From Micromonospora sp. WMMD1128 (GTDB lineage: Bacteria; Actinomycetota; Actinomycetes; Mycobacteriales; Micromonosporaceae), in the NCBI RefSeq assembly GCF_027497235.1, contig NZ_CP114902.1, positions 930,001 through 994,000 of the forward strand: DNA of 64,000 nt, read 5' to 3'. Of this stretch, positions 43,550-52,142 are shown piece by piece. The translations under genes and the position numbers were made by a program. The notes beneath the pieces were generated by a model. That model was not told where the DNA came from. It did not search any database and saw only the letters and a program-made list of their open reading frames with translations. Within the stretch, counting starts at the first letter, position 1. Each line of letters begins with the position of its first letter.

Positions 43550-45609
43550 TGGCCGGGAGCAACACCGTCCGGATCCTGGACGGCAACACGTTCGTGGTCT
43601 CCGAGGAGACCGGCGACATCGAGGCCACGCCGACCGAGCCGACCGGTCTCTTCTCGATCGACACCCGGTACCTGTCGAAGTGGGTGCTCACGGTCGACGG
43701 CGAACGGCTCAACGCCCTCTCCTACGACGACGTCCAGTACTACGAGGCCCGGTTCTTCCTGGTGCCGGGCGTGGCCACGCACTACGTCGACGCCAAGATG
43801 TCGATCATCCGGGAGCGGGTGGTGGGTGGCAGCTTCCGGGAGACGCTCACCGTCATGAACCACGACGAGAAGGCGGTCGACCTGGAGATCCGGGTGGACG
43901 CCGGCGCCGACTTCGCCGACCTCTTCCAGGTCAAGGACGAGATCCTCAACAAGAAGGGCGAGCTGTACGCCGAGGCCGAGCCGGACCGGCTGCGGCTGGG
44001 CTACCGGCGCGGGAACTTCAAGCGGGAGACGGTCGTCTCCGCGAACCAGCCGGCCCACTACGACAACCGGGGCCTCGCCTGGACGGTCCACCTGGAACCC
44101 AACGAGCAGTGGGACGTCACCATCGAGGTGGAGACCTTCGCCATCGGCCCCGGTGGCCGGGACCTGCGGATGGGACTGCGGGCACACGGCACGGAACGCC
44201 TCGCCCTGCAGCACGACCTCCAGGAGTGGATCGACCGGGCCCCCAAGGTCAACAGTGAGCACGGGCGGATCGCCGCGACCTACCGGCGGTGCCTGGTCGA
44301 CCTCGCCGCGCTGCGCTTCTCACCGCTCTCCCTCGGCGGACAGGCGCTGCCCGCCGCCGGCCTGCCGTGGTTCATGACCATGTTCGGCCGGGACAGCATC
44401 CTCACCTGCCTCCAGGTGCTGCCGTTCGCCCCCGAGATGTCCCGGACCACGCTGCGCATCCTCGGCGCCCTCCAGGGCACCCGGTTCGACGACTTCCGGG
44501 AGGAGGACCCGGGCCGGATCCTGCACGAGATGCGCTACGGCGAGACCGCCGCGTTCGAGGAACAACCGCACTCGCCCTCCTACGGCTCGGTGGACGCGAC
44601 TCCGCTGTTCGTGGTGCTGCTCGACGAGTACGAACGGTGGAGCGGCGACGTCGCGCTGGTCAAGGAGCTGGAACGGGAGTGCCGCGCGGCGTTGAAGTGG
44701 ATCGACGACTACGCCGACCTGATCGGCAACGGCTACATCTGGTACGAGCGGCGCAACACCGAAACCGGCCTGGAGAACCAGTGCTGGAAGGACTCCTGGG
44801 ACTCCGTCTCGTACGCCGACGGCTCACTGCCGCCGTTTCCGCGGGCCAGCTGCGAGGTGCAGGGGTACGCGTACGACGCGAAGATGCGGGCCGCCCGGCT
44901 GGCCCGGAAGTTCTGGGGCGATCCGGCGTACGCCGATCAGTTGGAACGGGAGGCGGCGGAGCTGAAGGCCCGGTTCAACCGCGACTGGTGGGTCGCCGAG
45001 GGCGGCTTCTACGCGCTCGCCCTGGACCCCGAGGGGCGGCAGTGCGACGTGCTCAGCTCCAACATCGGCCACCTGCTGTGGAGCGGCATCGTCGACGACG
45101 AACGGGCCCCGCAGATCGCCGCGCACCTGGTCGGGCCGCGGCTCTGGTCCGGCTGGGGAGTGCGGACCCTGGCCGAGGGCGAGGTCCGCTACAACCCGAT
45201 CGGCTACCACAACGGCACGATCTGGCCGTTCGACAACTCGTTCGTCGCCTGGGGCCTGCGCCGGTACGGCTTCGCCGAGGAGGCGGCCACCGTCGCCAAC
45301 GGGATCCTGGAGGCGGCGACGTACTTCGACGGACGGCTGCCGGAGGCGTTCGGCGGCTACCAGCGGGAGCTGACCAAGTTCCCGGTGGAGTACCCGACCG
45401 CATGCACCCCGCAGGCATGGTCGACCGGGGCGCCGCTGCTGCTGATCCGGACCATGCTCGGGTTGGAGCCGCACGAGGGTCACCTGGCGGTGGACCCGCG
45501 GCTGCCGGTGGGCATGGGGCGGATCGAGGTGCTTGACATTCCGGGCCGATGGGGGCGGGTGGACGCGTTCGCCCGAGGTCGGCTGGACCTGCACAACCTG
45601 GCCGGCTGA
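43549..45609 (+). CDS. Amylo-alpha-1,6-glucosidase-like glycogen-debranching protein
   Basis: A 686-residue protein. The N-terminal domain (VRILDGNTFVVSEETGDIEA, TGLFSIDTRYLSKW) is the glycogen-debranching N-terminal beta domain, and the C-terminal half is an (alpha/alpha)6 barrel (ASCEVQGYAYDAKMRAARLA, YPTACTPQAWSTGAPLLL) of the GH63/GH133-like debranching group. Conserved acids include the Asp in ENQCWKDSWDS and the Glu in AEGGFYALAL region. It probably hydrolyses alpha-1,6 or similar linkages of storage or surface glucans. No signal peptide. Confidence 0.9.
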   Translation: MAGSNTVRILDGNTFVVSEETGDIEATPTEPTGLFSIDTRYLSKWVLTVDGERLNALSYDDVQYYEARFFLVPGVATHYVDAKMSIIRERVVGGSFRETLTVMNHDEKAVDLEIRVDAGADFADLFQVKDEILNKKGELYAEAEPDRLRLGYRRGNFKRETVVSANQPAHYDNRGLAWTVHLEPNEQWDVTIEVETFAIGPGGRDLRMGLRAHGTERLALQHDLQEWIDRAPKVNSEHGRIAATYRRCLVDLAALRFSPLSLGGQALPAAGLPWFMTMFGRDSILTCLQVLPFAPEMSRTTLRILGALQGTRFDDFREEDPGRILHEMRYGETAAFEEQPHSPSYGSVDATPLFVVLLDEYERWSGDVALVKELERECRAALKWIDDYADLIGNGYIWYERRNTETGLENQCWKDSWDSVSYADGSLPPFPRASCEVQGYAYDAKMRAARLARKFWGDPAYADQLEREAAELKARFNRDWWVAEGGFYALALDPEGRQCDVLSSNIGHLLWSGIVDDERAPQIAAHLVGPRLWSGWGVRTLAEGEVRYNPIGYHNGTIWPFDNSFVAWGLRRYGFAEEAATVANGILEAATYFDGRLPEAFGGYQRELTKFPVEYPTACTPQAWSTGAPLLLIRTMLGLEPHEGHLAVDPRLPVGMGRIEVLDIPGRWGRVDAFARGRLDLHNLAG

Positions 45610-45664
45610 CCGGGCCGGCGTGGTGGCTGAGTGGCTCAGTGGCCGGCTGGTCCGGCGTGGTGGC

Positions 45665-46057
45665 TCAGTGGCCGGCCGGCGGCTCGACGGTGTGCGCCTC
45701 GTGCGGCGGCAGCAGGCAGAACTCGTTGCCCTCCGGGTCGGCCAGCACGGTCCACCGGGGCAGCTCGCGGACCACTGTCGCGCCCGCCTCCAGCACCGCG
45801 GCCCGTTCCTCGGCGTCGCCGACCAGGTCCAGGTGGATCCGGCCGGGCGCGGGCAGTTCCCCGGCCGGGCTGATCCACAGGTCCGGCCGACGCCCGTGCG
45901 GATCGCGCAGCAGCACCGCCTCGGTCGGTGCGAGCGTCCGGCCGGCGAGCTTCGCGCGGTCCTGCTCGACCACGGGCAGCCCGCTGACCGCACTCCAGAA
46001 CGGGGCCAGCAGGTAGGGATCGCGGCAGTGGATGACGATCGCGGCGATGTCGGGCAT
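45665..46057 (-). CDS. VOC family protein
   Basis: A 130-residue glyoxalase/bleomycin-resistance-fold protein with two beta-alpha-beta-beta-beta halves. Candidate metal ligands are His10 in VIHCRD, His in RIHLDLVG and the Glu in DPEGNEFCLLP. Function is not predictable; similar proteins bind antibiotics or small molecules. Stop at 45665, opposite to the debranching gene. Confidence 0.88.
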   Translation of the reverse strand: MPDIAAIVIHCRDPYLLAPFWSAVSGLPVVEQDRAKLAGRTLAPTEAVLLRDPHGRRPDLWISPAGELPAPGRIHLDLVGDAEERAAVLEAGATVVRELPRWTVLADPEGNEFCLLPPHEAHTVEPPAGH

Positions 46058-46066
46058 GCCTCGAAC

Positions 46067-46726
46067 CTAGTGCGCCGGCGTCGCCGGCAGGACGTGGTCG
46101 AGAAACGCGGCGGCCACCGCGCGCAGGTCCGGGCGGGCCAGGTCGAGCGCGTGGCCGCCGTGGGTCAGCCAGAGGTGGGTCGGGTGACCGGCGGCCAGCA
46201 GCCGGCCGGCCAGCTCGACCGCCTGGGCGGCGGGCACCGGGACGTCGTCGCAGCCCTGCACCAGCAGCACCGGCACACCGCAGCCGAGATGACTGGCGAC
46301 GGCGGCGTCGGCGGTGGCTGGGTCGCCGTCGACCGGTGGATGCCCGAGCAGGTCGGCCCACGGATCGTCGCCGGCAGGACGCCGCCGCCGCTGAGCCGCG
46401 TCGAGCGGGTCGACCGGCGCCCAGTACGCCAGCGCCGCCGCCACGTCGCCGGGCCGGTCCACCCCGCGCAGGGCCAGATGCAGGGCGAGCATCCCGCCGG
46501 CCGAGTCGCCGCCGACCAGCAGCGGCAGCCCGCCCCCGGTGGCCCGGGCGGCGCGCGCCGCGGCGCGTACGTCGTCGAGCTGCGCCGGCCAGCGCGCCTC
46601 GCGGGAGAACCGGTAGGTCGCGGTGACCACCCGCAGCCCGAGCGGCGCGAGCGCGGCGCCGTTCTCGTCGGAGCGGGCCCGCCACCCTCCACCGTGGATC
46701 CAGAGCAGCACACCGCGTTCGGTCAT
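46067..46726 (-). CDS. HSL-type alpha/beta hydrolase
   Basis: A 219-residue esterase-like protein. Oxyanion motif LLWIHGGGW at residues about 8-16, nucleophile Ser in GGDSAGG, Asp in DDVPVP and His in GGHALD complete a catalytic triad. Resembles acetyl esterase/lipase proteins that act on small esters. The ATG at 46726 was chosen because the sequence before it lacks the alpha/beta fold. Confidence 0.9.
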   Translation of the reverse strand: MTERGVLLWIHGGGWRARSDENGAALAPLGLRVVTATYRFSREARWPAQLDDVRAAARAARATGGGLPLLVGGDSAGGMLALHLALRGVDRPGDVAAALAYWAPVDPLDAAQRRRRPAGDDPWADLLGHPPVDGDPATADAAVASHLGCGVPVLLVQGCDDVPVPAAQAVELAGRLLAAGHPTHLWLTHGGHALDLARPDLRAVAAAFLDHVLPATPAH

Positions 46727-46825
46727 CGGCCCATCGTGGTCGCGTCCCGGCCGGTCCGCGACCCCGGTCTGCTCAGGGCAGATTGGCCCTACGGTTCCGT
46801 AACCTACCCGGGGTAAAGTTGCCGG

Positions 46826-47578
46826 ATGCCGGAGCTCGTGTACCCGCCCGTGATCACCGCCGCCAAGACGATGTTCCGCGCCCTCGACCTGCGCCTGGAC
46901 GTGCGGGGCAGCGAGCACGTGCCCGCCACCGGCGGAGCCGTGCTGGCGTCCAACCACGTGAGCTACCTCGACTTCATCTTCTGCGGCTACGGCGCGCACA
47001 AGTCCCGCCGGCTGGTCCGGTTCATGGCCAAGGACAGCGTCTTCCGGCACCGGATCTCCGGTCCGCTGATGCGCGGCATGAAGCACATCCCGGTCAACCG
47101 CGCCGCCGGCGCCGGGTCCTACTCCGCCGCGGTCGGCGCGCTGCGCCGGGGCGAGGTGGTCGGCGTCTTCCCGGAGGCGACGATCAGCCGCTCCTTCACC
47201 GTCAAGGACCTGAAGAACGGCGCGGCCCGGATGGCGCAGGAGGCCGGCGTGCCGCTGCTGCCGGTCGCGCTCTGGGGGACCCAACGGCTGTGGACCAAGG
47301 GCCGCCCGCGCACGCTGACCCGCCGGCACACCCCGATCACCATCCTCGTGGGTGAGCCGATCGACCCGGCCACTCACCCGGACTCCGCCGCCCTGACCGC
47401 CGAGCTGCGCACCCGGCTGTCGGCGCTCGTGGACCGCGCCCAGCGGGAATACCCGGAGCAGCCGGCCGGCCCGGACGACTCCTGGTGGCTGCCGGCCCAC
47501 CTGGGCGGCGGCGCGCCCACCCCGGAGCAGGCCGCCGAGCTGGACCGACCGGCCCGCCGCTCCCGCAGCACCCCCTGA
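46826..47578 (+). CDS. 1-acyl-sn-glycerol-3-phosphate acyltransferase
   Basis: A 250-residue PlsC-like enzyme that adds a second acyl chain in phospholipid synthesis. The catalytic NHVSYLD motif (His44, Asp49), VNRAAGAGS region and substrate-binding FPEATISRS are all intact. The ATG at 46826 lies 6 bases after a TAAAGT -10-like box and lacks a ribosome site, so the transcript may be leaderless. The C-terminal 30 residues are Pro/Ala-rich. Divergent from the hydrolase gene. Confidence 0.92.
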   Translation: MPELVYPPVITAAKTMFRALDLRLDVRGSEHVPATGGAVLASNHVSYLDFIFCGYGAHKSRRLVRFMAKDSVFRHRISGPLMRGMKHIPVNRAAGAGSYSAAVGALRRGEVVGVFPEATISRSFTVKDLKNGAARMAQEAGVPLLPVALWGTQRLWTKGRPRTLTRRHTPITILVGEPIDPATHPDSAALTAELRTRLSALVDRAQREYPEQPAGPDDSWWLPAHLGGGAPTPEQAAELDRPARRSRSTP

Positions 47579-47589
47579 CCAGGCCACAG

Positions 47590-47703
47590 GCCCCCCCCGC
47601 CCCCGCGCCGCCCCCGCGCCGCCCCCGCCCCCGCGCCGCCCCGCCCCCGCCCCGCCCCCGCCCCGCCCCCGCGCCCCGCCCCGCGCCGCCGCGCCCCGCC
47701 CCG
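47590..47703. repeat. C-rich low-complexity tract
   Basis: About 114 bases made almost only of C and G, in alternating CCCCGCCCC and GCGCCGCC patterns. It begins just after the acyltransferase stop codon. No coding potential. Confidence 0.9.
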
Positions 47704-47762
47704 GTGATCATGAACTTGACAGCATCAACAGAGATCAACAGCGCCGTTAACTTCATGATCAC
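47704..47762. repeat. Inverted-repeat element with GTGATCATGAA ends
   Basis: A 59-bp element with 17-base terminal inverted repeats (two mismatches), beginning GTGATCATGAACTTGAC, and an A/T-richer middle. A second, related palindrome lies at 47840-47897. Confidence 0.85.
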
Positions 47763-47802
47763 CACCCTTCGGGAGCCCCTCGGGAGCCCTTCAGGGCCTT
47801 CG

Positions 47803-47836
47803 GAAGCCCCTCGGGAGCCCTCCGGTGGGCTTCTTT
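47803..47836 (+). terminator. Intrinsic terminator in the repeat block
   Basis: GAAGCCC and GGGCTTC pair across a 17-base middle and are followed by TTT. Possibly terminates the acyltransferase transcript. It lies within repeated CGGGAGCCC motifs. Confidence 0.6.
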
Positions 47837-47839
47837 GGC

Positions 47840-47897
47840 GTGATCAAGGAGTTTGCGTTGGAGTCGATCTCCGCGGTGACGCGAACTCCTTGATCAC
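47840..47897. repeat. Inverted-repeat element with GTGATCAAGGAGTT ends
   Basis: A 58-bp palindrome whose ends read GTGATCAAGGAGTTtGCG and, inverted, GTGATCAAGGAGTTcGCG. Same terminal GTGATCA as the element at 47704. Gene-free on both sides up to 48096. Confidence 0.88.
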
Positions 47898-48096
47898 CTG
47901 GGTGCTCCCATGTGGTGGAACAGGAGGGGAGCCCGCCGGGCCTTGGCACCTATGCCGTTCATCCATGGGCGGGGTGGGAGTGGTGGGACGTCAGGCTTGA
48001 TCGCCGGCCGAAGCGGCCGATCCCACCCCACTCGACTGCCCCACTCACAGATCACCGCGGGGACCGCCGCCGTCCTCGGCGCTGCCGGCGAACTGG

Positions 48097-48906
48097 TCAG
48101 CAGGCGGAGCCGGGCTGGTCGCGGGCCGGGGAGTCGAGCTGCGGCCAGGGGGACGAATCCGCCACCGGCTGGCGGTAGTAGTCGTCCCGGGACAGGAACT
48201 CCACCGGAAGGGATCCCGGCAGGGTCACCGCGCCGAACACCGGGCCGGGGGAGGCGGCCACCCTCGTGGCGAGGACGTCGCGTTCCGGCGGGGACAGGTC
48301 CACCAGGTCGGGGTGGGCCAGGCGGTACGCGGCCACCGAGCGGCGTACCTGCCGGGCCAGCGCGGTGATCACGGCGACCGGGCCGGTGATCGCGAGCGCC
48401 GGCTGGCGGATGGTGCGCAGCGCGTCGCAGACCACGCGCAGCTCCGCGCCGTTGCCGTCGCCCTCGGCCAGCTCCAGCCGGGACGGCCACTGCCAGCGGA
48501 TCTGACCGCTGACCAGGCGGGACAGCCGGACCGGGCGCCGGTGCCGGGCGCCGGTCGGGCTGTCCCGCCCGGGGACCAGGGACAGCTCGGATCCGGTGCA
48601 GACGTACGCCAACCGTCGGTCGGTCACGGTGATCGTCGCCGGGTCGGGCAGCGCCCAGCAGCGTACGTCCTCGGTGGGGCCGAGCAGGTGGCCGGCGACC
48701 GGCAGGCGGTGCTGGCCGAGCAGCCGCTCGCCCGGCTCGGGCACCAGCGCGTAGCGCCGGTCGAGCAGGGGGCGGGTGGGATCGTCGTCCGCGTCGAAGC
48801 GGTGTGGCCCGATGAAGAAGGGTGCGGCGTCCTCCGGCACGGTACGACCTCCCGGCGACGGTTGGCGGTACCCGTGATCCTGGACGATTCCTGGGGTGAT
48901 TGTCAT
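48097..48906 (-). CDS. Hypothetical protein next to response regulator
   Basis: A 269-residue soluble protein of no recognised family. Central segments ALPDPATITVTDRRLAYVCT and LRTIRQPALAITGPVAVITAL suggest a PH- or GRAM-like beta-sandwich followed by an alpha-helix. It starts 8 bases after the stop of the response-regulator gene and is on the same strand, so it is probably part of the same operon and signalling system. An ATG at 48906 has GGGTG before it. Confidence 0.65.
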   Translation of the reverse strand: MTITPGIVQDHGYRQPSPGGRTVPEDAAPFFIGPHRFDADDDPTRPLLDRRYALVPEPGERLLGQHRLPVAGHLLGPTEDVRCWALPDPATITVTDRRLAYVCTGSELSLVPGRDSPTGARHRRPVRLSRLVSGQIRWQWPSRLELAEGDGNGAELRVVCDALRTIRQPALAITGPVAVITALARQVRRSVAAYRLAHPDLVDLSPPERDVLATRVAASPGPVFGAVTLPGSLPVEFLSRDDYYRQPVADSSPWPQLDSPARDQPGSAC

Positions 48907-48914
48907 GACACCCG

Positions 48915-49631
48915 TTAGGGGGTCGGCCGGTCGGCCGACGCCTGCGACCGGTAGATGCCGATCTCTTCCGGTCGGACGAGGCCGTCCTCAATCGCCCGGG
49001 CGAGCAGGGCCGCCTTGGTGGCCGCCGGACGTCCCGCCCGGGTGTACTTGATCCGCGCCCGGTCCACGTACTGCTTGACGGTGTGCTCGCTGATCTGCAT
49101 CCGGCGTGCCACCGACGCCTTCGACATCGACTGGAACCACAGCAGCAGCGCCTCGCGTTCCTTGTCGGACAGGGCCGGCCGGTCCGGACGGGCGTCGCCG
49201 ACCATCGCGCCGGCGAGCGCCGGCGGCACGTACGGCCGGTCGTGCGCCGCCGCCAGCACGGTGTCGACGCAGTGTTCCCGCCCCTCGTGCTTGGCCAGGA
49301 ACGCCACCGCGCCCGCGTCGAGCGCGGCAAGCATGGTCTGCGGGTCGGTGTGCTCGGAGTAGACCACCACCCGCCGCCCGGCCGCGCTCAGCTCGGCCAG
49401 CTTGTCCAGCACCATCCGCCCGTGTAAGCGCAGGTCGAGCAGCACCACCTCGGCCTCCGGCGCGTCCCGCAGCACCGCGTCCGGGTCGTCGCCGGTCGCC
49501 AGCACCCGCAGCCGCGGCTCGGTGGCCAGCCAGGCGCGCACCCCGTCGATCACCACGGGATGGTCGTCGACGATCGCCACGCCGATCGGGTGCCCGGCGT
49601 TCACGTCCGCCGCCAGCGGGTCTGCGTCCAT
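48915..49631 (-). CDS. LuxR-type two-component response regulator
   Basis: A 238-residue response regulator. Receiver domain residues about 15-130 with the phospho-acceptor Asp in VVLLDLRLHG and VAIVDDHPVV at the start, followed by a helix-turn-helix (MSKASVARRMQISEHTVKQYVDRA) of NarL type. It overlaps the upstream kinase-like gene by 31 bases, so it is coupled to it. It is the output of the sensor pair at 49601-51995. Confidence 0.93.
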   Translation of the reverse strand: MDADPLAADVNAGHPIGVAIVDDHPVVIDGVRAWLATEPRLRVLATGDDPDAVLRDAPEAEVVLLDLRLHGRMVLDKLAELSAAGRRVVVYSEHTDPQTMLAALDAGAVAFLAKHEGREHCVDTVLAAAHDRPYVPPALAGAMVGDARPDRPALSDKEREALLLWFQSMSKASVARRMQISEHTVKQYVDRARIKYTRAGRPAATKAALLARAIEDGLVRPEEIGIYRSQASADRPTP

Positions 49632-50827
49632 CTGATCTCCCCGTCCCGCTCGTGCAGGTGCTCCACCGGCCCGTCCCCGCCGGGTGGCGCCACCACATCG
49701 TCCCCGCCGGGTGGCGCCATCGGATCGTCCGGGCCGTCGTGCTCCGGCGTCACCAGGCTCACCACCACCTCGTCGGGGCCGGCGACCACGGTCAGCCGCG
49801 CCCAACCGTGTGCGCCGGCAAGTGCCGCCGTGAGCGGGTCGGCCAGCCCTCGGCGTACGTCGACCGGCAGCTCCGGTGGCGTACCGACCGCGACCAGGTC
49901 GATCGGCAGGCCGTTCCGTTCGGCCAGGTCGGCGGCGGCGCGCAACTCGTGCAGCAGCGGGTCGGGCACGTCGTCGGACTCGGCGATCAACCGGCGCAGC
50001 CGGGCGGCGGCCAGCACCGCGCGGCGGCGTACCGCCGGGTCGGCCGGGTCGGCGTCGCCGGCCGCGAGCGCGGCGAGCACCTCCTCGGCGGTGCCGCTGA
50101 CGAGCGCGAGCCGGGCCTGCCGCTCGCCCTGGGCCCGTTCGGCCGCCTCCCGTTCCGCGGCCACGGCAAGCACCGCCGCGGCGGTGCCGGCCCGGTCCCG
50201 GGCCAGCGCGGTGAGCGCCGCCGCGCCGGCGAAGACCGCCACCGGCAGCGTGGAGGTGCCGTAGACGTACATGGCGTAGCGGCTCAGGTCGGCCGGCGCG
50301 GTCGCCCCGTGCAGCACCACCGCCACCAGCGCGATCGTCGCGTGCGCGGCGAGCAGGGCCAGCAGCCACCGCACCGGTCGCCGCCAGAGCGCCAGCAGGA
50401 AGAACCAGGCCAGGCCGCCCCACACCCAGTTGGCGCTGGTGAACAGGAACCGCTCACCGGCCGCCGCGAAGACCGCCGCGTCGACCACCAACAGCACCAC
50501 GGCCAGCCGCCGGGCCGGGGGCAGTCGGCCGCGCAGCAGGCGTACGCCGGTGGCGACGCCGACAAGCGCGGTCACCAGCCAGCCGACCGCCACCACCGCC
50601 GGGGCGGCCATCCCGGGCCCCGCCTCCAGCACCGCCGGCAGCCCGATCACCAGGTGCCAGGCCAGCGCGATGACGACCGCGACGAGCCGCGCGCCCCGGT
50701 CCGAGGCGTCCGCCACGGCGCGTGCCTGCGGCGGGGTGACGGCCGCCCCGGAGCGCACCGACGTCGGCGGGCGGGGCCGGGGGAGCAGCGCCGCGCCGGT
50801 GGCCGCCGGCGGGGACTCAGTCGCCAT
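49601..50827 (-). CDS. Degenerate sensor-kinase-like membrane protein
   Basis: A 408-residue protein with six helices between about residues 50 and 190 and a cytoplasmic transmitter-like C-terminus. The linker helix VAAEREAAERAQGERQARLA is where the phospho-accepting His box should be, but no His is there, and the ATPase N- and G-boxes are not recognisable. It overlaps both the intact kinase (11 bases) and the response regulator (31 bases), so the genes are read together. Probably a pseudokinase partner. ATG at 50827 (MATESPP). Confidence 0.8.
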   Translation of the reverse strand: MATESPPAATGAALLPRPRPPTSVRSGAAVTPPQARAVADASDRGARLVAVVIALAWHLVIGLPAVLEAGPGMAAPAVVAVGWLVTALVGVATGVRLLRGRLPPARRLAVVLLVVDAAVFAAAGERFLFTSANWVWGGLAWFFLLALWRRPVRWLLALLAAHATIALVAVVLHGATAPADLSRYAMYVYGTSTLPVAVFAGAAALTALARDRAGTAAAVLAVAAEREAAERAQGERQARLALVSGTAEEVLAALAAGDADPADPAVRRRAVLAAARLRRLIAESDDVPDPLLHELRAAADLAERNGLPIDLVAVGTPPELPVDVRRGLADPLTAALAGAHGWARLTVVAGPDEVVVSLVTPEHDGPDDPMAPPGGDDVVAPPGGDGPVEHLHERDGEIRWTQTRWRRT

Positions 50828-51995
50828 CCGACCACTCCAACCGCACCCGGGTGCCGGCACCAGGGGCGGAGGTCACCACCGCCCGGCCGCGTACCGTGGC
50901 CATCCGGCCGTGGATCGACTCGCGCAGCCCGTACCGGTGGGCCGGGACCGTGGTCGGGTCGAAGCCGGGACCGTCGTCGACCACCTCGACCACGACGGCG
51001 TCGCCCGCGCGGGCCAGGCGCAGCGCGGCGGTGGCGCCCGGCGCGTGCCGGGCCACGTTCGCCAGCGCGGCGGCGGCGCTGTCGGCGAGCGCCGCCGCGG
51101 CCTCCGCCGGCAGCCGGCACGGCGGTAGCGTCGCGGTCACCGTCACCTCCGGCAGTCCGGCGAGAACCGTGCGCAGCCGCTCGTCCAGGTCGGCCTCGCC
51201 GGCCGCGCCCGCGGTCCGCGCTCCGGCCAGGGCGCTGAGGGTACGCAGGTCCGCAGCGCACCGTTCGCGCAGCGCCGCCGAGGAGCCGGGCACCGCGCCG
51301 AGCCCGATCATCGTCAGCGTGCCGAGCACGGTGTCGTGCAGGTCCCGGTTGTGCCGCCGTTCGGCCTCGCGCGCGGTGCGCGCCACCACCGCCTCGTGCG
51401 ACAACCGCTGGTAGTCGGCGAACGTGGCGTCGCCCCGGCCGATCCAGCGGCGCATCACCGCGGTCATCACCGCCGTGCAGCCGGTCTGCACCAGCAGCGT
51501 GCCGGTGTGCGCCCGCGCCTCGACCGCGTTGCCGGCAAGCGTGGCGCCTGTCGCATAGGCGGCGGTGACCAGCAGGCCGGCCGGCACCGACAAGCGGGCC
51601 GGGGCGGTGGCCTGCGCGTTGATCACCGTGGTGCTCGCCAGCACCGCGACCCAACTCCCCTCGCCCGGCAGCACCTCCGGCGCGACAAGCCACGGGACGG
51701 CGAGCGCGGCGGCGGTGGTCAGGGCCACGTCGCCGGCCACGAGCGCGCCGCCGACGCCGTGCCGGAACGCGCGGACCGCATACCAGCAGGACCACACGGT
51801 GAGCGCGACGACGGCCGGGACCAGCAGCGCCACCCGCACCGGCGGCGTCCGCACCGACAGCGCGACCGCCGCGCCGACCAGGCCGCAGGTGAGCCGCAGC
51901 AGCGCCGGCAGGGTCGTGAAGATCAGCGTGAACGCGCCGCCCGCCGGACGGTCCAGTGGGGATCGTGGCAGGGTCGTGGCGACAGCCACCGGCAT
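50817..51995 (-). CDS. NarL-type sensor histidine kinase
   Basis: A 392-residue kinase with about six helices in residues 20-180, then HisKA_3-like dimerisation helix with RRHNRDLHDTVLGTLTMIG (phospho-acceptor His) and a HATPase domain with N-box ALANVARHAPG and G-box DGPGFDPTT. It should phosphorylate the LuxR-type regulator at 48915. ATG at 51995 after AAGGACACC; earlier in-frame starts lack support. Signal unknown. Confidence 0.9.
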   Translation of the reverse strand: MPVAVATTLPRSPLDRPAGGAFTLIFTTLPALLRLTCGLVGAAVALSVRTPPVRVALLVPAVVALTVWSCWYAVRAFRHGVGGALVAGDVALTTAAALAVPWLVAPEVLPGEGSWVAVLASTTVINAQATAPARLSVPAGLLVTAAYATGATLAGNAVEARAHTGTLLVQTGCTAVMTAVMRRWIGRGDATFADYQRLSHEAVVARTAREAERRHNRDLHDTVLGTLTMIGLGAVPGSSAALRERCAADLRTLSALAGARTAGAAGEADLDERLRTVLAGLPEVTVTATLPPCRLPAEAAAALADSAAAALANVARHAPGATAALRLARAGDAVVVEVVDDGPGFDPTTVPAHRYGLRESIHGRMATVRGRAVVTSAPGAGTRVRLEWSDGD

Positions 51996-52142
51996 CGGGG
52001 AGGTGTCCTTCCGGCAGCGACCCGACCGGGTCCGCACGGCATAGATTGACGCCGGAGAATAGCACGTTTTGTCGGGCCGGTCACCCACGGTGCGCGGCGC
52101 GTCGCTCTGCTGTCGCCGAGAAGCGGACGATCAGCATCCGGT

